Shown: positions 1-9,085, numbered from the stretch's first letter. The stretch is 64,000 bases of DNA from Streptomyces sp. NBC_01116 (GCF_041435495.1 NZ_CP108644.1:6867501-6931500), one strand, 5' to 3'. Program-made: numbers and translations. The notes: generated by a model not told the origin, from the letters alone.

Positions 1-472
1 GCCGGGCCTCGCGCGCCGCGAGCCCGGGCCGGTTCCAGAGGGCCGTCAGGATGCCGATGGCATGGTCTCCGCGCAGGAAAGGACTGAGCCTGGCGTCCTG
101 GGCGGCCCGCGCCAGCGCGTACAGAGCCGGGCCGAAACCGCCTTCCGCGCGCGGGTCGAGCAGTGCGGTCACGAACCGCTCGTAGGACTCGGCGAGCCGT
201 CTGCGGTGGTCTCCGCGCGGCGCCCGCCCCTCAGGGGTGGGACCCCACATGGGGACGGAGACGATGCGGCCGATGTGGGCGGGGGCGTCCCAGACGACCG
301 GCTCGCGGCCGGTGCCGGTGACGGCGATCACGTCGAACGCGATGTCCGGCATGCCGGTGACGAGTTGGTCGCACCAGACGCTCACACCACCGTGACTGTG
401 CGGGTAGGTGCCTTCGGTGAGCAGGGTGACGCGCGACACGCCGGAGTGTGGCGCGCCGTGGGGAAAGTACAT
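1..472 (-). CDS. PelF/DUF3492-like glycosyltransferase, N-terminal part (runs off the left edge)
   Basis: The first 157 codons of a minus-strand gene are visible with no stop. The N-terminus reads ...VTLLTEGTYPHSHGGVSVW, followed by GREPVVWDAP and VPMWGP. These are hallmarks of the DUF3492/PelF group of GT4 glycosyltransferases, cytoplasmic UDP-sugar-using enzymes that polymerise Pel-type exopolysaccharide. I chose the ATG at 472 because a GGAG lies seven bases upstream; a GTG ten codons further in would also keep the domain. About 100 bp separate it from the upstream deacetylase gene on the same strand, so the two are likely co-transcribed. The catalytic C-terminal half is outside the window, so donor-site residues cannot be checked. 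Confidence 0.72.
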   Translation of the reverse strand, partial: MYFPHGAPHSGVSRVTLLTEGTYPHSHGGVSVWCDQLVTGMPDIAFDVIAVTGTGREPVVWDAPAHIGRIVSVPMWGPTPEGRAPRGDHRRRLAESYERFVTALLDPRAEGGFGPALYALARAAQDARLSPFLRGDHAIGILTALWNRPGLAAREAR

Positions 473-572
473 CGATCTGCTCCACGGCCGGGAAGTGAGG
501 TTGTCGGGCCCGGGGGTCGCGGGCCCGTCCCGGCCGCCGCACCGGCGACCGGGACAGGAGGGCGTACGCCTG

Positions 573-2720
573 TCAGCGCTCCGCGCCGTAGCGGACCTGC
601 TCCGCGACGCCGGAAGGCACTTCGGTCCGCGGTGCGGCGTCCGTCGGTGCGCCGGTCACGGCGGGCCTCCCGTACGGCCCGTCCGCCACGGCCGGCGGGC
701 CCGCGGACACGGGCAGGTCCAGGCTGTAGGGCAGGCCGTCGGTCGAGGCCCAGCCGGAGACCTTGCCGGCGTAGGGAGCTCCGAAGCCGGTGCCGCCGTG
801 CTGGGTACCGGCCGGCATGGTGGCCGCGATCGCCACGCCCCCGGGAGCCCGCACGGTCACGCTGTCGCCGATCCGGTAGGCGGTGACCTGGCCCGCGTCG
901 AGGGCGGCCCGCCAGGCTGCCCTGCGCTGCATCTCGACGCCGATGTCCTTCATGCGGAGATTCACCACGGGGGTGCCGCCGGTGAACAGGTCGTCGTAGG
1001 CGCCGAGCACACCGTCGAGCACCGGATAGGCGATGCGGTCCTCGGCGAGGTTCGACTGGTGGATGAAGTGGGGCTTGGGGTCGTTGGAGAGGACGTGCCC
1101 CAGCGCGATCCGGGTCTCCAGCGGGACGATGTGGTCGGTGTAGCCGGTGGCGATGTCCAGCGGCGCCGCCAGGCAGGTGGAGGTGGCGGGGTTGTCCTCA
1201 CAGATCCCGCTGCCGCCCTGGGCGCGCCCGGTGTAGATCCAGTTGTACTCGTCGACCTGCTCGGCTTCCCGCCCGGCGTTGTAGAAGACGTTCATCGGGT
1301 AGCGGGAGACGGTCGTGGCGGTGCCGACCCGGCGCTGCACGGGGTCGCGGGAGTTGTCCGAACCCAGCCACTCGATGCCCGTGTCGGTGAGGGCGGGCCC
1401 CAGGTTGGGGTTGTCCACGGGCTGCTGAGGGGTCACCTTCAGGCCGGAGTGTTCGCCGGTGACCAACTCTTCGCTCCTGAGCGGGAGTCCGGCTGCCACG
1501 CCCCACGCCTCGTTGGTCGCGATCTCGTCGGCGATCTCGTTCCGGCCGACCCACCGGGTGGATCCGTCCGGGTTCTTCGCGCACGTCCACGGCACCACGC
1601 TCGTGTTCTGCACGCAGCCCAGGAAGGCGTGGGTGTAGGTGTGGTTGATCCAGCGGAACTGGTCCCGGCCGGCTATGAGCCTGTCGGCGAGGGCATCCTG
1701 GCCGCCGTTGTCCTCGCGGTGGTCGAGGGTGCCGGAGGCGTTGTAGGCGAAGTCGAGTGTGAAGTCCCGGCGGTTCTGCCAGGCGGTGGCGTGATCCACG
1801 TCGGCCGGGACCATGCGGATCGGGTTCGGGGTGCCCTCGCCCGGCTGACAGTCCACGTCGCCGGGCGTGCAGTTGAGCACGGTGTCCCAGCGGTCGTCAG
1901 CGGCGAAGACGTCGTCGACGTGGACCGCGAAGTAGTTGCGGTCGGCGCCGAGGTGCACGCCACCGGTCATCCACTCCACGATGCCTCTGGCCAGCAGTCG
2001 GTACTGCTGCTGGTACCGGTTGTAGACGAAGGTGACGACGAGCTCACGCCGCCCGTCGTGCCGGTACTCGCCCACCAGGGAGCCCTTCGTCGGCCTTCCC
2101 GGGATGGCGGCCTGGACGTACGGGGTGAAGTCGGCGCCCGCCACCGGCGTCGAGAGGTAGGCGTAGGACTCGCCCACGGTGGGGGAGTTGTCCTCGAAGG
2201 GGACAGCGCCCTCCAGGTAGCCGAAGGGCCCGGCCTTGCCGGCCTGTGTCACCTCGGCCCGTATCCCGTCGACGGAGCCGGCGTAGCCCGTGCCGACCGC
2301 CGCGTTGAGTCCCACCTGAGGACGCGCGTAGGTGTAGGCGTCGACCTGCGGGATCGAATACGCCTGTTCGTAGGCCACGATGGCCGCCATTTCGGCGGAG
2401 CCCGTCGGGAACGGGTTGTCGTTGGGCAGGACGACGGCCTGGTACTTCGCGCGCGGTCGGCCGTCGACGGTGTCGGCGAGGAAGCCCGCGTCGATCACGG
2501 GCCGGCCGGCGTCCTCCAGCTCGACCTCGGTGTACGGCGTTCCGGCGTTCTCCAGTTCGGCGGCGATGGCGTCGGTGGACGGCCCTCCGTCGCTCACGAC
2601 GAGCACGCGCAGATCGACGCGCGGTGCCGGATCGTCCGCCTGGGCGGCGGCAGCCGGTAACCCGATCGTTGCCATCAGCGCGCCGACTACGAGCGCGGTG
2701 GTGCGAATAGTCCGCTTCAT
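573..2720 (-). CDS. secreted Agd3-like carbohydrate deacetylase (CE18 type)
   Basis: A protein of about 715 aa starting MKRTIRTTALVVGALMA, a typical signal peptide that ends near AAAQADDPAP. A NodB-like deacetylase core is visible: the metal-binding Asp pair in FAVHVDDVFAADD, the HxxxH in WINHTYTHAFLGC, and a later GEHSGL. This pattern matches the Agd3 family, which deacetylates amino-sugar exopolysaccharide (galactosaminogalactan in fungi) and is functionally analogous to PelA. An N-terminal region resembling a flavodoxin-like or glutaminase-like fold (LRVLVVSDGGPSTDAIAAEL) precedes it. The ATG at 2720 was preferred over an upstream in-frame ATG because it gives a clean signal peptide and has GGGGAGGG upstream. 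It lies next to a PelF-like glycosyltransferase, which suggests a Pel-like polysaccharide locus. Substrate is inferred. Confidence 0.75.
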   Translation of the reverse strand: MKRTIRTTALVVGALMATIGLPAAAAQADDPAPRVDLRVLVVSDGGPSTDAIAAELENAGTPYTEVELEDAGRPVIDAGFLADTVDGRPRAKYQAVVLPNDNPFPTGSAEMAAIVAYEQAYSIPQVDAYTYARPQVGLNAAVGTGYAGSVDGIRAEVTQAGKAGPFGYLEGAVPFEDNSPTVGESYAYLSTPVAGADFTPYVQAAIPGRPTKGSLVGEYRHDGRRELVVTFVYNRYQQQYRLLARGIVEWMTGGVHLGADRNYFAVHVDDVFAADDRWDTVLNCTPGDVDCQPGEGTPNPIRMVPADVDHATAWQNRRDFTLDFAYNASGTLDHREDNGGQDALADRLIAGRDQFRWINHTYTHAFLGCVQNTSVVPWTCAKNPDGSTRWVGRNEIADEIATNEAWGVAAGLPLRSEELVTGEHSGLKVTPQQPVDNPNLGPALTDTGIEWLGSDNSRDPVQRRVGTATTVSRYPMNVFYNAGREAEQVDEYNWIYTGRAQGGSGICEDNPATSTCLAAPLDIATGYTDHIVPLETRIALGHVLSNDPKPHFIHQSNLAEDRIAYPVLDGVLGAYDDLFTGGTPVVNLRMKDIGVEMQRRAAWRAALDAGQVTAYRIGDSVTVRAPGGVAIAATMPAGTQHGGTGFGAPYAGKVSGWASTDGLPYSLDLPVSAGPPAVADGPYGRPAVTGAPTDAAPRTEVPSGVAEQVRYGAER

Positions 2721-2731
2721 GCGGTGGAAAT

Positions 2732-2777
2732 CCCTCCCCAGGGCAGGGGAGGTTGGGCTCCTGTCGGAGCCTGCCCC
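2732..2777 (-). promoter_or_regulatory. structured 5' leader that can mask the deacetylase ribosome-binding site
   Basis: Read on the minus strand, CCTCCCC, a six-base loop and GGGGAGG form a 7-bp hairpin that buries the GGGGAGGG Shine-Dalgarno of the Agd3-like gene. Just upstream, GGGCAGG can pair instead with CCTGCCC, which overlaps the first arm, and encloses a small GGCTCC/GGAGCC hairpin. The two foldings compete, as in an attenuator. No known riboswitch class was recognised. The rest of the 486-bp gap up to the next gene shows nothing else I can name. Confidence 0.35.
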
Positions 2778-3206
2778 ACCCCATGGCCACGCCGCCGCCC
2801 CTCTGAGGCAACGGTCGTCGACGCTTCCGTCGAGACACATGGTGAGGTCCGTGTGGAGTTTTTGTGTGACTGCCGGGAAACTTGACGGAAAAGCATATGT
2901 GGCGATCAATCTGACAAGGTGGTCGTCGTCTCCGGTTGCGTCGCTCCCGGGCCCGGAGGTGAGGAGTCGCCCGCAGGCCGGTGTGCTGCTGCGGAAGGCG
3001 AACGGCGGAATGCGGGCTGCTGGAACCCGAGGGCGAGGAACCCCAAGGGGCTGGACCCGAATCCCGGTCGGCGTGGGGCTGCATCAAGTCATTCCTGGAT
3101 GACATGCCGACGGCGGCCAACGTGGAGCTGGGGTCGGCCGCCGTCTTCGTCCATGGGGTGCCCGCTCAACACGGATGTGCGCCCCTGGGGGTGCGCGGGG
3201 GCGCGG

Positions 3207-3734
3207 TCACGCGCACAGCACGCGGGTCTCGGGTGTGTAGACCGGGCCGCCGCTGAGGCTGCTGCTGTCACTGAACTCCGCGTAGAAGTACGAGTAGAAG
3301 CCGATGTTGCCGTTGCAGCCGGAGTCTGCGGCGACCTGCAGGGTCAGGGTGACGGTCCGGCTCTGGCCGGGCGGGATGGTGGTGCCGTAGTTGCCGCCGA
3401 GGTTCGCCGGCCCGGTGCCGGAACACGGGACGGCGCCGGTGTTCGTCGCCAGGCTGCAGCCGGTGAAGCTGTACTTGAGGTCGGGACGCTGGGTGGTCAG
3501 CCAGGTCGGATCGATGGACTGGTAGATGAACCAGATGTCGTACGTCTGGTTGTTCTTGATCGTCATCGACAGGTTCACCGCACCACCGGGCGTGGTGGTG
3601 GCGGCGTCGGTGGCGAAGGACAGCTCGGCCGGGGCCGGGGCGGCGGCGTTCGCGGAGGGCGCCAGGCCGAAGAGCGCGAGGGCGAGGGCGATGATCGTGG
3701 CGAGACCGAGACGTCTCGTGCGAGTGGATCTCAT
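3207..3734 (-). CDS. small secreted protein of unknown function
   Basis: A protein of 175 aa with a textbook Sec signal peptide (MRSTRTRRLGLATIIALALA, cleavage after SANA). The mature part starts AAPAPAELSFATDAATTTPGG and looks like an all-beta immunoglobulin-type domain: it has a long loop with paired cysteines (SFTGCSLATNTGAVPCSG), a second pair (DSGCNGNIG, VLCA at the very C-terminus) and a GQSRTVTLTLQV strand. No transmembrane anchor or LPXTG motif is present, so it should be released or wall-associated. The inner ATG was chosen because upstream codons are not Streptomyces-like and add no conserved sequence. No function is assigned. Confidence 0.7.
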   Translation of the reverse strand: MRSTRTRRLGLATIIALALALFGLAPSANAAAPAPAELSFATDAATTTPGGAVNLSMTIKNNQTYDIWFIYQSIDPTWLTTQRPDLKYSFTGCSLATNTGAVPCSGTGPANLGGNYGTTIPPGQSRTVTLTLQVAADSGCNGNIGFYSYFYAEFSDSSSLSGGPVYTPETRVLCA

Positions 3735-4211
3735 GGCCGGGGAGCGTAGGCGCGGCCCCCGCGCACCGTCTGCACCCGGAGTCGCCCCGTGCTCGCAGCG
3801 CGGCTGAAAGTGATTGGATGGTGAAGGTCTTGTGCAGTCGCCTTCACGCGGTGGTGTGGAGGGCCGTTCCCGCACGACAGCGCCATGATGCGGTGCGGGT
3901 ACGGAGAGTTGTCGCGCGTCGCCCTGCCGGACGATGCGGGTGGCGAGGTCAATGGCGGATTCCGGCGGCTCGTAACCCGCGCCGAGGTGTGCTCCGGCAC
4001 CCACCCCGATTCCGGGCACCCTGTCGGCAGGCCTCCTCGGGTCGCTTGTGCGACGCCCGCATGCCCAAGCACGTGCGGGGCGGTTGAGTTTCGCCGCGAT
4101 GGCATCAAGGTCGTCCTGACCTTGCTCGTGGGGTGCACAAGGTACTGAAAGGCAACAGTGATCAGTGCAGGGCCGTGCAGGTAGGTATTCGCAGGTCGGA
4201 TGACATGCTGC

Positions 4212-4247
4212 GGTGTCGTGCCCCTCATCTCCATGGGGCACGACACC
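4212..4247. terminator. perfect 13-bp inverted repeat, terminator-like
   Basis: GGTGTCGTGCCCC and its exact complement flank a ten-base loop. There is no T-run, which is usual for Streptomyces terminators. It stands seven bases before the left-most att core, so it probably belongs to the original chromosomal side of the integration site and isolates the island from outside transcription. Confidence 0.6.
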
Positions 4248-4254
4248 CCGCCCG

Positions 4255-4394
4255 TCAGATGTCCCGGAAGAGACCAGTCGCTCAGCTGACCTGCGGGAAC
4301 GCTCGTTCATCAGCCTCTGACCTGGGGAAACGGCCTTTCGGTTGTTTCACGCCCGTGCCTCTTGATGCGGCCGAAAGTCCCAGGAAAGTCCCAG
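4255..4394 (+). repeat. att-like site 1 (left end of island 1): 23-bp core plus arm repeats
   Basis: Positions 4255-4277 are identical to 19681-19703, and the first 15 bases recur at 48457. Downstream similarity to 19704-19820 continues: a CCTTTCGGTT block, then two copies of AAGTCCCAG two bases apart at 4375-4383 and 4386-4394. This layout (core plus tandem arm motifs) fits a tyrosine-integrase attachment site. The surrounding gene-free stretch (3735-4748) shows no convincing coding sequence apart from this and the hairpin. Confidence 0.6.
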
Positions 4395-4748
4395 AGGGCT
4401 CCCAAGGAGACCAGGCGTTCTTTCCAGGTCATGCGGGCTATGCAAGACGCCAGGAGCGAAGCCGGTTGCGAGCGGAACATGGTGACGATCGCGAGTTCGA
4501 GTCGGGCGGCTCTTCGTGGGGGAGCACCACCCTGCGGCTGCCGCGTCGAACGGCCACGGACAGGCGTAGGCATCGACGTCGTCTTTATGCTCTGCATCCG
4601 CAGCCGAGACGCGCTGCTTAAGCGCGGCAGCGAGCGACCCGGTCAAGCGGGAGAGCAGGGGCCGAAGGTGACGTTCGTCTCTCGCGAAGTCATCTATGCT
4701 CGCCTCCAGTTGGTGTGACCAGTTCGCTGCAGGGGGGCGGAGAGCCGC

Positions 4749-5465
4749 GTGGCCGATGAGATCAAGTACGAGTACAAGGCCGTGCAGACGGTTCGGGGCA
4801 CCGACGGTTTGGTGATCTCGAAGATGCAGAAGGACGGATGGGAGCTCGTAGAACAGCTCCCAGGAAGACTTCGCACCACCCTCAACTTCCGTCGGCCGAA
4901 GAGGCCACTGCCTTGGCGTCTGATCGGGGTGGGGGTTGCCGCCCTCGTGGTCTTGGCCGCCATCATCGGCACGGGCGTTGCGCTCGGCGACGGCGACGAG
5001 GAGAAGGGCGCGTCAGCCAGTTCGCCGGCCGCCAGTGAGAAGCCTTCCGCTACGCCGCCCGTAGACGAGCCGACCACCGCTGAGGTGATCACGGCGCAGA
5101 ACAGTCCCGAGTTCGCCACGTTGTTGAAGGCGGATCCGTGTGGCGAAGCGAACGTGAACTTCGCAACCAAGCACGAGGGGCAGACGGTCGCCTTCGACGG
5201 GTCAATCAGGCACATGGCGGCCCACGCGGATGCCCGGACCCGCTACGACTTCCTTCTCGGCCCGGGCGACAAGGGGCCGCAGACGACGGACGGCCCGAAC
5301 TTCAAGTACGAGGACGTCAACACCGGAAACCTCCACCTGACCGGCAAAGAGGTCTCTGCCACCATTGCAGTTGGCGACAAGTTCCGCTTCACCGCCGAGG
5401 TCATCGAGTTCAACACGGTTCAGTGCCTGTTTCGCCTCGCCCCGGTCTCGACGGAGACCCGGTAG
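4749..5465 (+). CDS. DUF4839 membrane-anchored protein
   Basis: A protein of 238 aa. A short cytoplasmic N-terminus (YEYKAVQTVRG...SKMQKDGWELV) is followed by one transmembrane helix (about residues 57-80, LIGVGVAALVVLAAIIGTGV), a low-complexity Ser/Pro/Glu linker and an extracytoplasmic domain of about 140 residues. That domain has two cysteines (DPCGEANVNF, NTVQCLFRL) and the TVAFDGSI...YDFLLGPGD pattern seen in DUF4839 proteins. It starts with GTG, preceded by a G-rich ribosome-binding stretch. It is the first gene inside island 1. Function is unknown; the DUF assignment is from memory of the family pattern. Confidence 0.7.
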   Translation: MADEIKYEYKAVQTVRGTDGLVISKMQKDGWELVEQLPGRLRTTLNFRRPKRPLPWRLIGVGVAALVVLAAIIGTGVALGDGDEEKGASASSPAASEKPSATPPVDEPTTAEVITAQNSPEFATLLKADPCGEANVNFATKHEGQTVAFDGSIRHMAAHADARTRYDFLLGPGDKGPQTTDGPNFKYEDVNTGNLHLTGKEVSATIAVGDKFRFTAEVIEFNTVQCLFRLAPVSTETR

Positions 5466-5587
5466 CCGAGATGGCCAGCTTTCCCAACATGGAGGAAGCT
5501 GTCCGAGGGAACGGCCCCCTGCTCCATCCATTCGAAAGTTTTGCATTTTCCCACCAGCTTGCCAGACGGCAGCGCCATCCTTGACCC

Positions 5588-6196
5588 ATGCCCGCATCCA
5601 GCCCTGCCCAACGGCTCGCCGACCACATTCGACACTTCCTTGGTAGCGGACCGTTTCTCCAGCCCGGCGGATGGACCCACATGGGTGCTGTCATCTGCGA
5701 CGTCAGCTTCCAGCCACGGTGCACCTACGAGAGGACTCTCCGACCGCGGCTCCTCCACTTGCAACTGAGCTGGGCTGATGCAAGAACAGTCCGCGGATTC
5801 CAGCGCCGGCTCGTCACGGAAGACCTGGCTGTGGCAATGAAGTTCAACCACGCACAGAAGGTCGCGACGGCTCACGCCATCACCGACCTCCTCGCTGCCG
5901 ACGGGGTCGATACCCGCGAGGGCCTTTATGCCTGGCTCGATCATCAGGCCAATCGCGCCGCTCTGCGCGCGGTGAAGGGAGTGGGGCCGAAGAGCATCGA
6001 CTACGTAGGCAATCTCGTCGGCCGTTCGCACGTCGCCGTTGACGTACATCTGCGTGCCTTCGCCGTGGATGCTGGTGTTCCGGACCTCCCATACGACCAG
6101 TTGCGCGCCGTGTATGAGGAAGCCGCAGCGCTTCTCGGGCACGACAAAGGCGGGCTGGAGCATGCCGTTTGGCGGCATAGGTCGAAGGCCATGTAG
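5588..6196 (+). CDS. HhH-GPD endonuclease III-like DNA glycosylase
   Basis: A protein of 202 aa. The second half has the helix-hairpin-helix of the endonuclease III superfamily, LRAVKGVGPKSIDYVGNLVG, followed by VAVDVHLRAF. The Lys in GPKS aligns with the lyase Lys and the Asp in AVDVH with the catalytic Asp of base-excision glycosylases, so both activities could be present. The C-terminal four-cysteine FeS loop is missing and the protein is shorter than Nth by only a few residues. The substrate base is unknown. It lies in island 1 together with a possible UDG-fold protein, an EVE-like protein and an adenine methyltransferase, which suggests a role in handling modified or foreign DNA. That role is inference. 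Confidence 0.68.
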   Translation: MPASSPAQRLADHIRHFLGSGPFLQPGGWTHMGAVICDVSFQPRCTYERTLRPRLLHLQLSWADARTVRGFQRRLVTEDLAVAMKFNHAQKVATAHAITDLLAADGVDTREGLYAWLDHQANRAALRAVKGVGPKSIDYVGNLVGRSHVAVDVHLRAFAVDAGVPDLPYDQLRAVYEEAAALLGHDKGGLEHAVWRHRSKAM

Positions 6197-6550
6197 CCAC
6201 CCAGCGGGCCTGGCCGTTGTAGGTGGGGGGGGGTACAGGAGGCTGATCGCTCGTGGACGATGCGCGGCCGAGTTCGCGGACCATGTCTCCGGTCCTCTCG
6301 TCCCGCTAGCTAGCGAAGATCCTGCGGCGGCACCATCGAGGCCAGATGGAACCGTCTTGCGGCCTGGGCAAATACCGTGATCCCGTGCGTCGGGTCACCT
6401 GTTCGATTCGTTATGTGGCTGGAGTCGCGAGACCTGCCCGGTCCCGGCGGCCAAGGGCACCACGGAGCAGGCGAGCCGGACCCCGTGGACGGGCGTTCAG
6501 TCGAGCGGACTGGACGCCCGTCCCGGCCGTGGCTTGGGTCCGGGCGAACG
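6197..6550. other. gene-free spacer with a nine-G run
   Basis: No coding sequence or RNA was recognised. A run of nine G at 6225-6233 lies just past the glycosylase stop codon. The flanking genes converge here. Confidence 0.5.
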
Positions 6551-7534
6551 TCAGCAGCGGAACCCGTGGGTCGTGTCCCGGGGCTCGACGTCGGTGTAAG
6601 GCTTGAACCACTCGTCCCACAGGTCTTCTTCGGCCACGTCTGCTTCCAGGAAGTCGTGCGCCCTGTCGCTGACGTCGAGCAGCCCGCTCTCATTAGCGAG
6701 GAACTCCCAGTCATAGTCGAACCGAGAGGCCGGAAGAGTTTGGTAGACCTCGTCCGCGCAGACGGATTCGATACTGAACCCGCCGATGCTGTTCACGGCA
6801 TGGCCGAACAGCACGCTCTCGGCCAGGCAGTGTGGTTCCGGGATGCCACCGGCGAGCAGATCGGCCGCGAGGTCGTCGTAGGCGCGAGCGCAGTGAAGCA
6901 GGAACCAGTTCGACTGGGCCCCCGCGCTGACCGGAACGCTGTACTCCCAAAAGTCGGGGTCATAAGCGGCGAGGTACGTCTTGTCCGCAAGGTCTTTCAG
7001 CTGCCGATGGAGAACGAATGCGGTCCTGGGCGTTACACCAACGCCGCTGCAGTCCTCGCAGCCGCGCCCTCGGGGGGACGAGTCGCAGACAGCGCACTTT
7101 GCGCAGTCCTCGTCCACAGTGCAGCCGCAGTTCGGGCAGCTCCCGCAGTCGGTAGCGCTGAAAAGCGAGAATGCGGCCGCGTTGCGCTGTCCCAGACTCT
7201 CCGTAACCGCCCGCGCGGTTCTGCGCGCAGCCTGGGCCCGTGGGGCGTCACCATTTGCGTCCTTGATCTCCCCCGCGATGTCAGTGATTGCCCTCCTTAG
7301 GGGGCCAGGCAGGGAAGCCGAACACCGGTGAACCTTCGTGAGGGCGCCTGTTCCTCCCTGGAGAGCCGCATTGAGCGTGAGGGTGAGCAGCTGGGATTCG
7401 TCGCGATCCTCGAACGTCCCGATCTTCGAGAGCTCCGGTCCGCGGGGTGTCCCCCGCATGCTGAACAGGATGGCGCCGTTGCCCTTGGGCTGGGTCAGGA
7501 AGAAGAGATGCGACGGTGCGGAACGTGCCGGCAT
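6551..7534 (-). CDS. hypothetical protein with a central cysteine cluster
   Basis: A protein of 327 aa that I do not recognise. A central stretch (about residues 125-165) packs ten cysteines, mostly as CxxC or CxC pairs (CGSCPNCGCTVDED, CAKCAVC, GCEDCSG). This is most likely a double zinc ribbon. The following half (FVLHRQLKDLADKTYLAAYDP...) is acidic and rich in Trp/Phe, ending DTTHGFRC. No signal peptide or membrane segment is present. It converges on the HhH-GPD gene. Cargo of island 1; nothing in the sequence tells its role. Confidence 0.6.
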   Translation of the reverse strand: MPARSAPSHLFFLTQPKGNGAILFSMRGTPRGPELSKIGTFEDRDESQLLTLTLNAALQGGTGALTKVHRCSASLPGPLRRAITDIAGEIKDANGDAPRAQAARRTARAVTESLGQRNAAAFSLFSATDCGSCPNCGCTVDEDCAKCAVCDSSPRGRGCEDCSGVGVTPRTAFVLHRQLKDLADKTYLAAYDPDFWEYSVPVSAGAQSNWFLLHCARAYDDLAADLLAGGIPEPHCLAESVLFGHAVNSIGGFSIESVCADEVYQTLPASRFDYDWEFLANESGLLDVSDRAHDFLEADVAEEDLWDEWFKPYTDVEPRDTTHGFRC

Positions 7535-7772
7535 GACTGAGCCTCCGAGTGGTGCGCGCGGGCATCGAGCGCGGGCACGGCAGGGAACACCGCCGCAGGC
7601 TCGTGCCTACTACGTGAAAGATGATGTGAGAGACAAGCCGGTGGTCCGGGTGCGTCCGCAGACTCCTTGGCTGAAGCGCAGCTGGTGATCTGGCTACGAG
7701 CGAGACCCCGTTGCTGGCATGCAGAAGCCTGCCACAGAAGTGGCTGGGAACGCCAGTGAGCCTTTTCCAACC

Positions 7773-8002
7773 TCACGTTGAGACGCGGTGAAGGACGATG
7801 ACGGCCTTCACGAAGTCCGTGCTCCGGTTGGTGCTGCAGCGGAGCTTCCGCAGGAGGCGCCAGCCCTTCACGACGGCCATCGCCTGCTCGCCGACGCCCC
7901 GGATAGTTGGCGTGGCTGTTGTTGCGCCCTCGCTTCCAGCGCTTGAGCCGACGGCCCCGGAAGGGGACTCGGATGTGCTGTCCGGCGTCTTGGCATGCCT
8001 TG
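7773..8002 (-). pseudogene. 3' part of a decayed IS5-type transposase, split by the IS110 copy
   Basis: The C-terminal third of a DDE transposase is readable on the minus strand: KACQDAGQHIRVPFRGRR in one frame, then GVGEQAMAVVKGWRLLRKL in another. So a frameshift adds to the interruption. The GEQAMA...LRKLRC block carries the family's conserved third acidic residue. The matching 5' part lies beyond the IS110 element, and the joint falls inside the WAD/KA motif. Confidence 0.75.
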
Positions 8003-8017
8003 ATGCTCCTATAGAAG

Positions 8018-9085
8018 TCAAGTTGTTGAGATGGTGCCGCTGGTGTGAGTACGAGTGAGGGCGCGGTAGACCTCTCGGGCGATGAAGCGCTTGAGGCAAC
8101 GGATGATGTCCTTCTTGGTCAGCCCCTGCTGGGTACGACGTGCAACGTAGGCGCGAGTGCGCGGGCAGTAGCGCATCCGCACCACCGCGATCATGTGGAG
8201 AGCGCGGTTGGCCTGGCGGTCCCCGCCTCGGCTGAGTCGATGCCGGTCGGTGCGCCCTGAGGAAGCCGGCACTGGGGCGGCGCCGCACAGTGCGGCGAAC
8301 GCGGCCTCCGAGCGCAGGCGTTCGGGGTTGTCGCCAGCTGTGACCAGGAGCTGTCCTGCGGTCTCGGTTCCCACGCCGAGCAACGCGACGAGCTCGGGCC
8401 CGGCGGACGTGGTGAGCATGGTCATACGTTCGGTGACGTCGTCGATCTCCTCGGTGAGTATGCGGATGCGACGTGCCAGTTGCCGCAGCGCATAGCGAGC
8501 GGCGTCAGCAGGACAGCGGAGATCAGCTCCCGGCCGCAGCCGAAGGCAGCACTTGACCAGAGCCTTCCGGGTGAGACCCGTGAGCGACGCGCGCAGAGGC
8601 TCGGGTGCGGTTACCCGCAGGCCGATGAGTTGGTTGATCGCCTGGGTTCTGGCCTTGATCGCGGAGGCGCGGGCTACACGCAGTTGGCGAAGGGCTTCCA
8701 CCGTGCCGGTGTGGGACTTGGGAATCGCCGTAGCGCGTCCTGAGGCCGCTGCGCGGGCGGCGGCGTAGGCGTCGATCGGGTCGGACTTTCCGCGGGCATG
8801 TCGGGTGCCTCGGTCAGGGGCGTTGACCTCGACCACCATCAGGTCGGCCGCGCTCAGCACCGTCGTCAAGCCGGCGCCGTACGAGCCGGTGCACTCCACC
8901 CCCACCGCTTGTACGTGCCCGAACGTGATGAGCCACGTCAACAGGGCACGGTACCCCTGGGTGGTCGTGGGAAATTCTTGGTCGGCGACAGGGCGTCCCA
9001 ACGGATCCACGACGGCGGCGTGGTGGGTGTCGGTGTGGGTGTCGACTCCGGCGAAGACTGTGTTCTCGGCCTGCTGATCGATCAT
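8018..9085 (-). CDS. IS110-family DEDD transposase
   Basis: A protein of about 355 aa. The N-terminal RuvC-like DEDD domain is plain: FAGVDTHTDTH (D), VGVECTGSYG (E), KSDPIDAYAA (D). The C-terminal Tnp_20 domain follows, with the HhH-like ALLGVGTETAGQLL, FAALCGAAPVPASSG and the conserved serine region GGDRQANRALHMIA. The ATG giving MIDQQAEN was chosen over longer frames because it follows a GAGGAGG and matches the usual family start. IS110 enzymes recombine DNA guided by an RNA transcribed from the element's own non-coding end. The copy looks intact. Confidence 0.92.
   Translation of the reverse strand: MIDQQAENTVFAGVDTHTDTHHAAVVDPLGRPVADQEFPTTTQGYRALLTWLITFGHVQAVGVECTGSYGAGLTTVLSAADLMVVEVNAPDRGTRHARGKSDPIDAYAAARAAASGRATAIPKSHTGTVEALRQLRVARASAIKARTQAINQLIGLRVTAPEPLRASLTGLTRKALVKCCLRLRPGADLRCPADAARYALRQLARRIRILTEEIDDVTERMTMLTTSAGPELVALLGVGTETAGQLLVTAGDNPERLRSEAAFAALCGAAPVPASSGRTDRHRLSRGGDRQANRALHMIAVVRMRYCPRTRAYVARRTQQGLTKKDIIRCLKRFIAREVYRALTRTHTSGTISTT

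Noticed and set aside
408..2660. Long plus-strand open frame opposite the deacetylase
   Set aside because: Mirror frame of a GC-rich gene: Val/Gly/Arg-rich text without any domain, while the minus strand has a signal peptide and deacetylase motifs.
4362..4718. 118-codon plus-strand frame at the left att site
   Set aside because: Lies across the arm repeats, has poor codon use and no family match.
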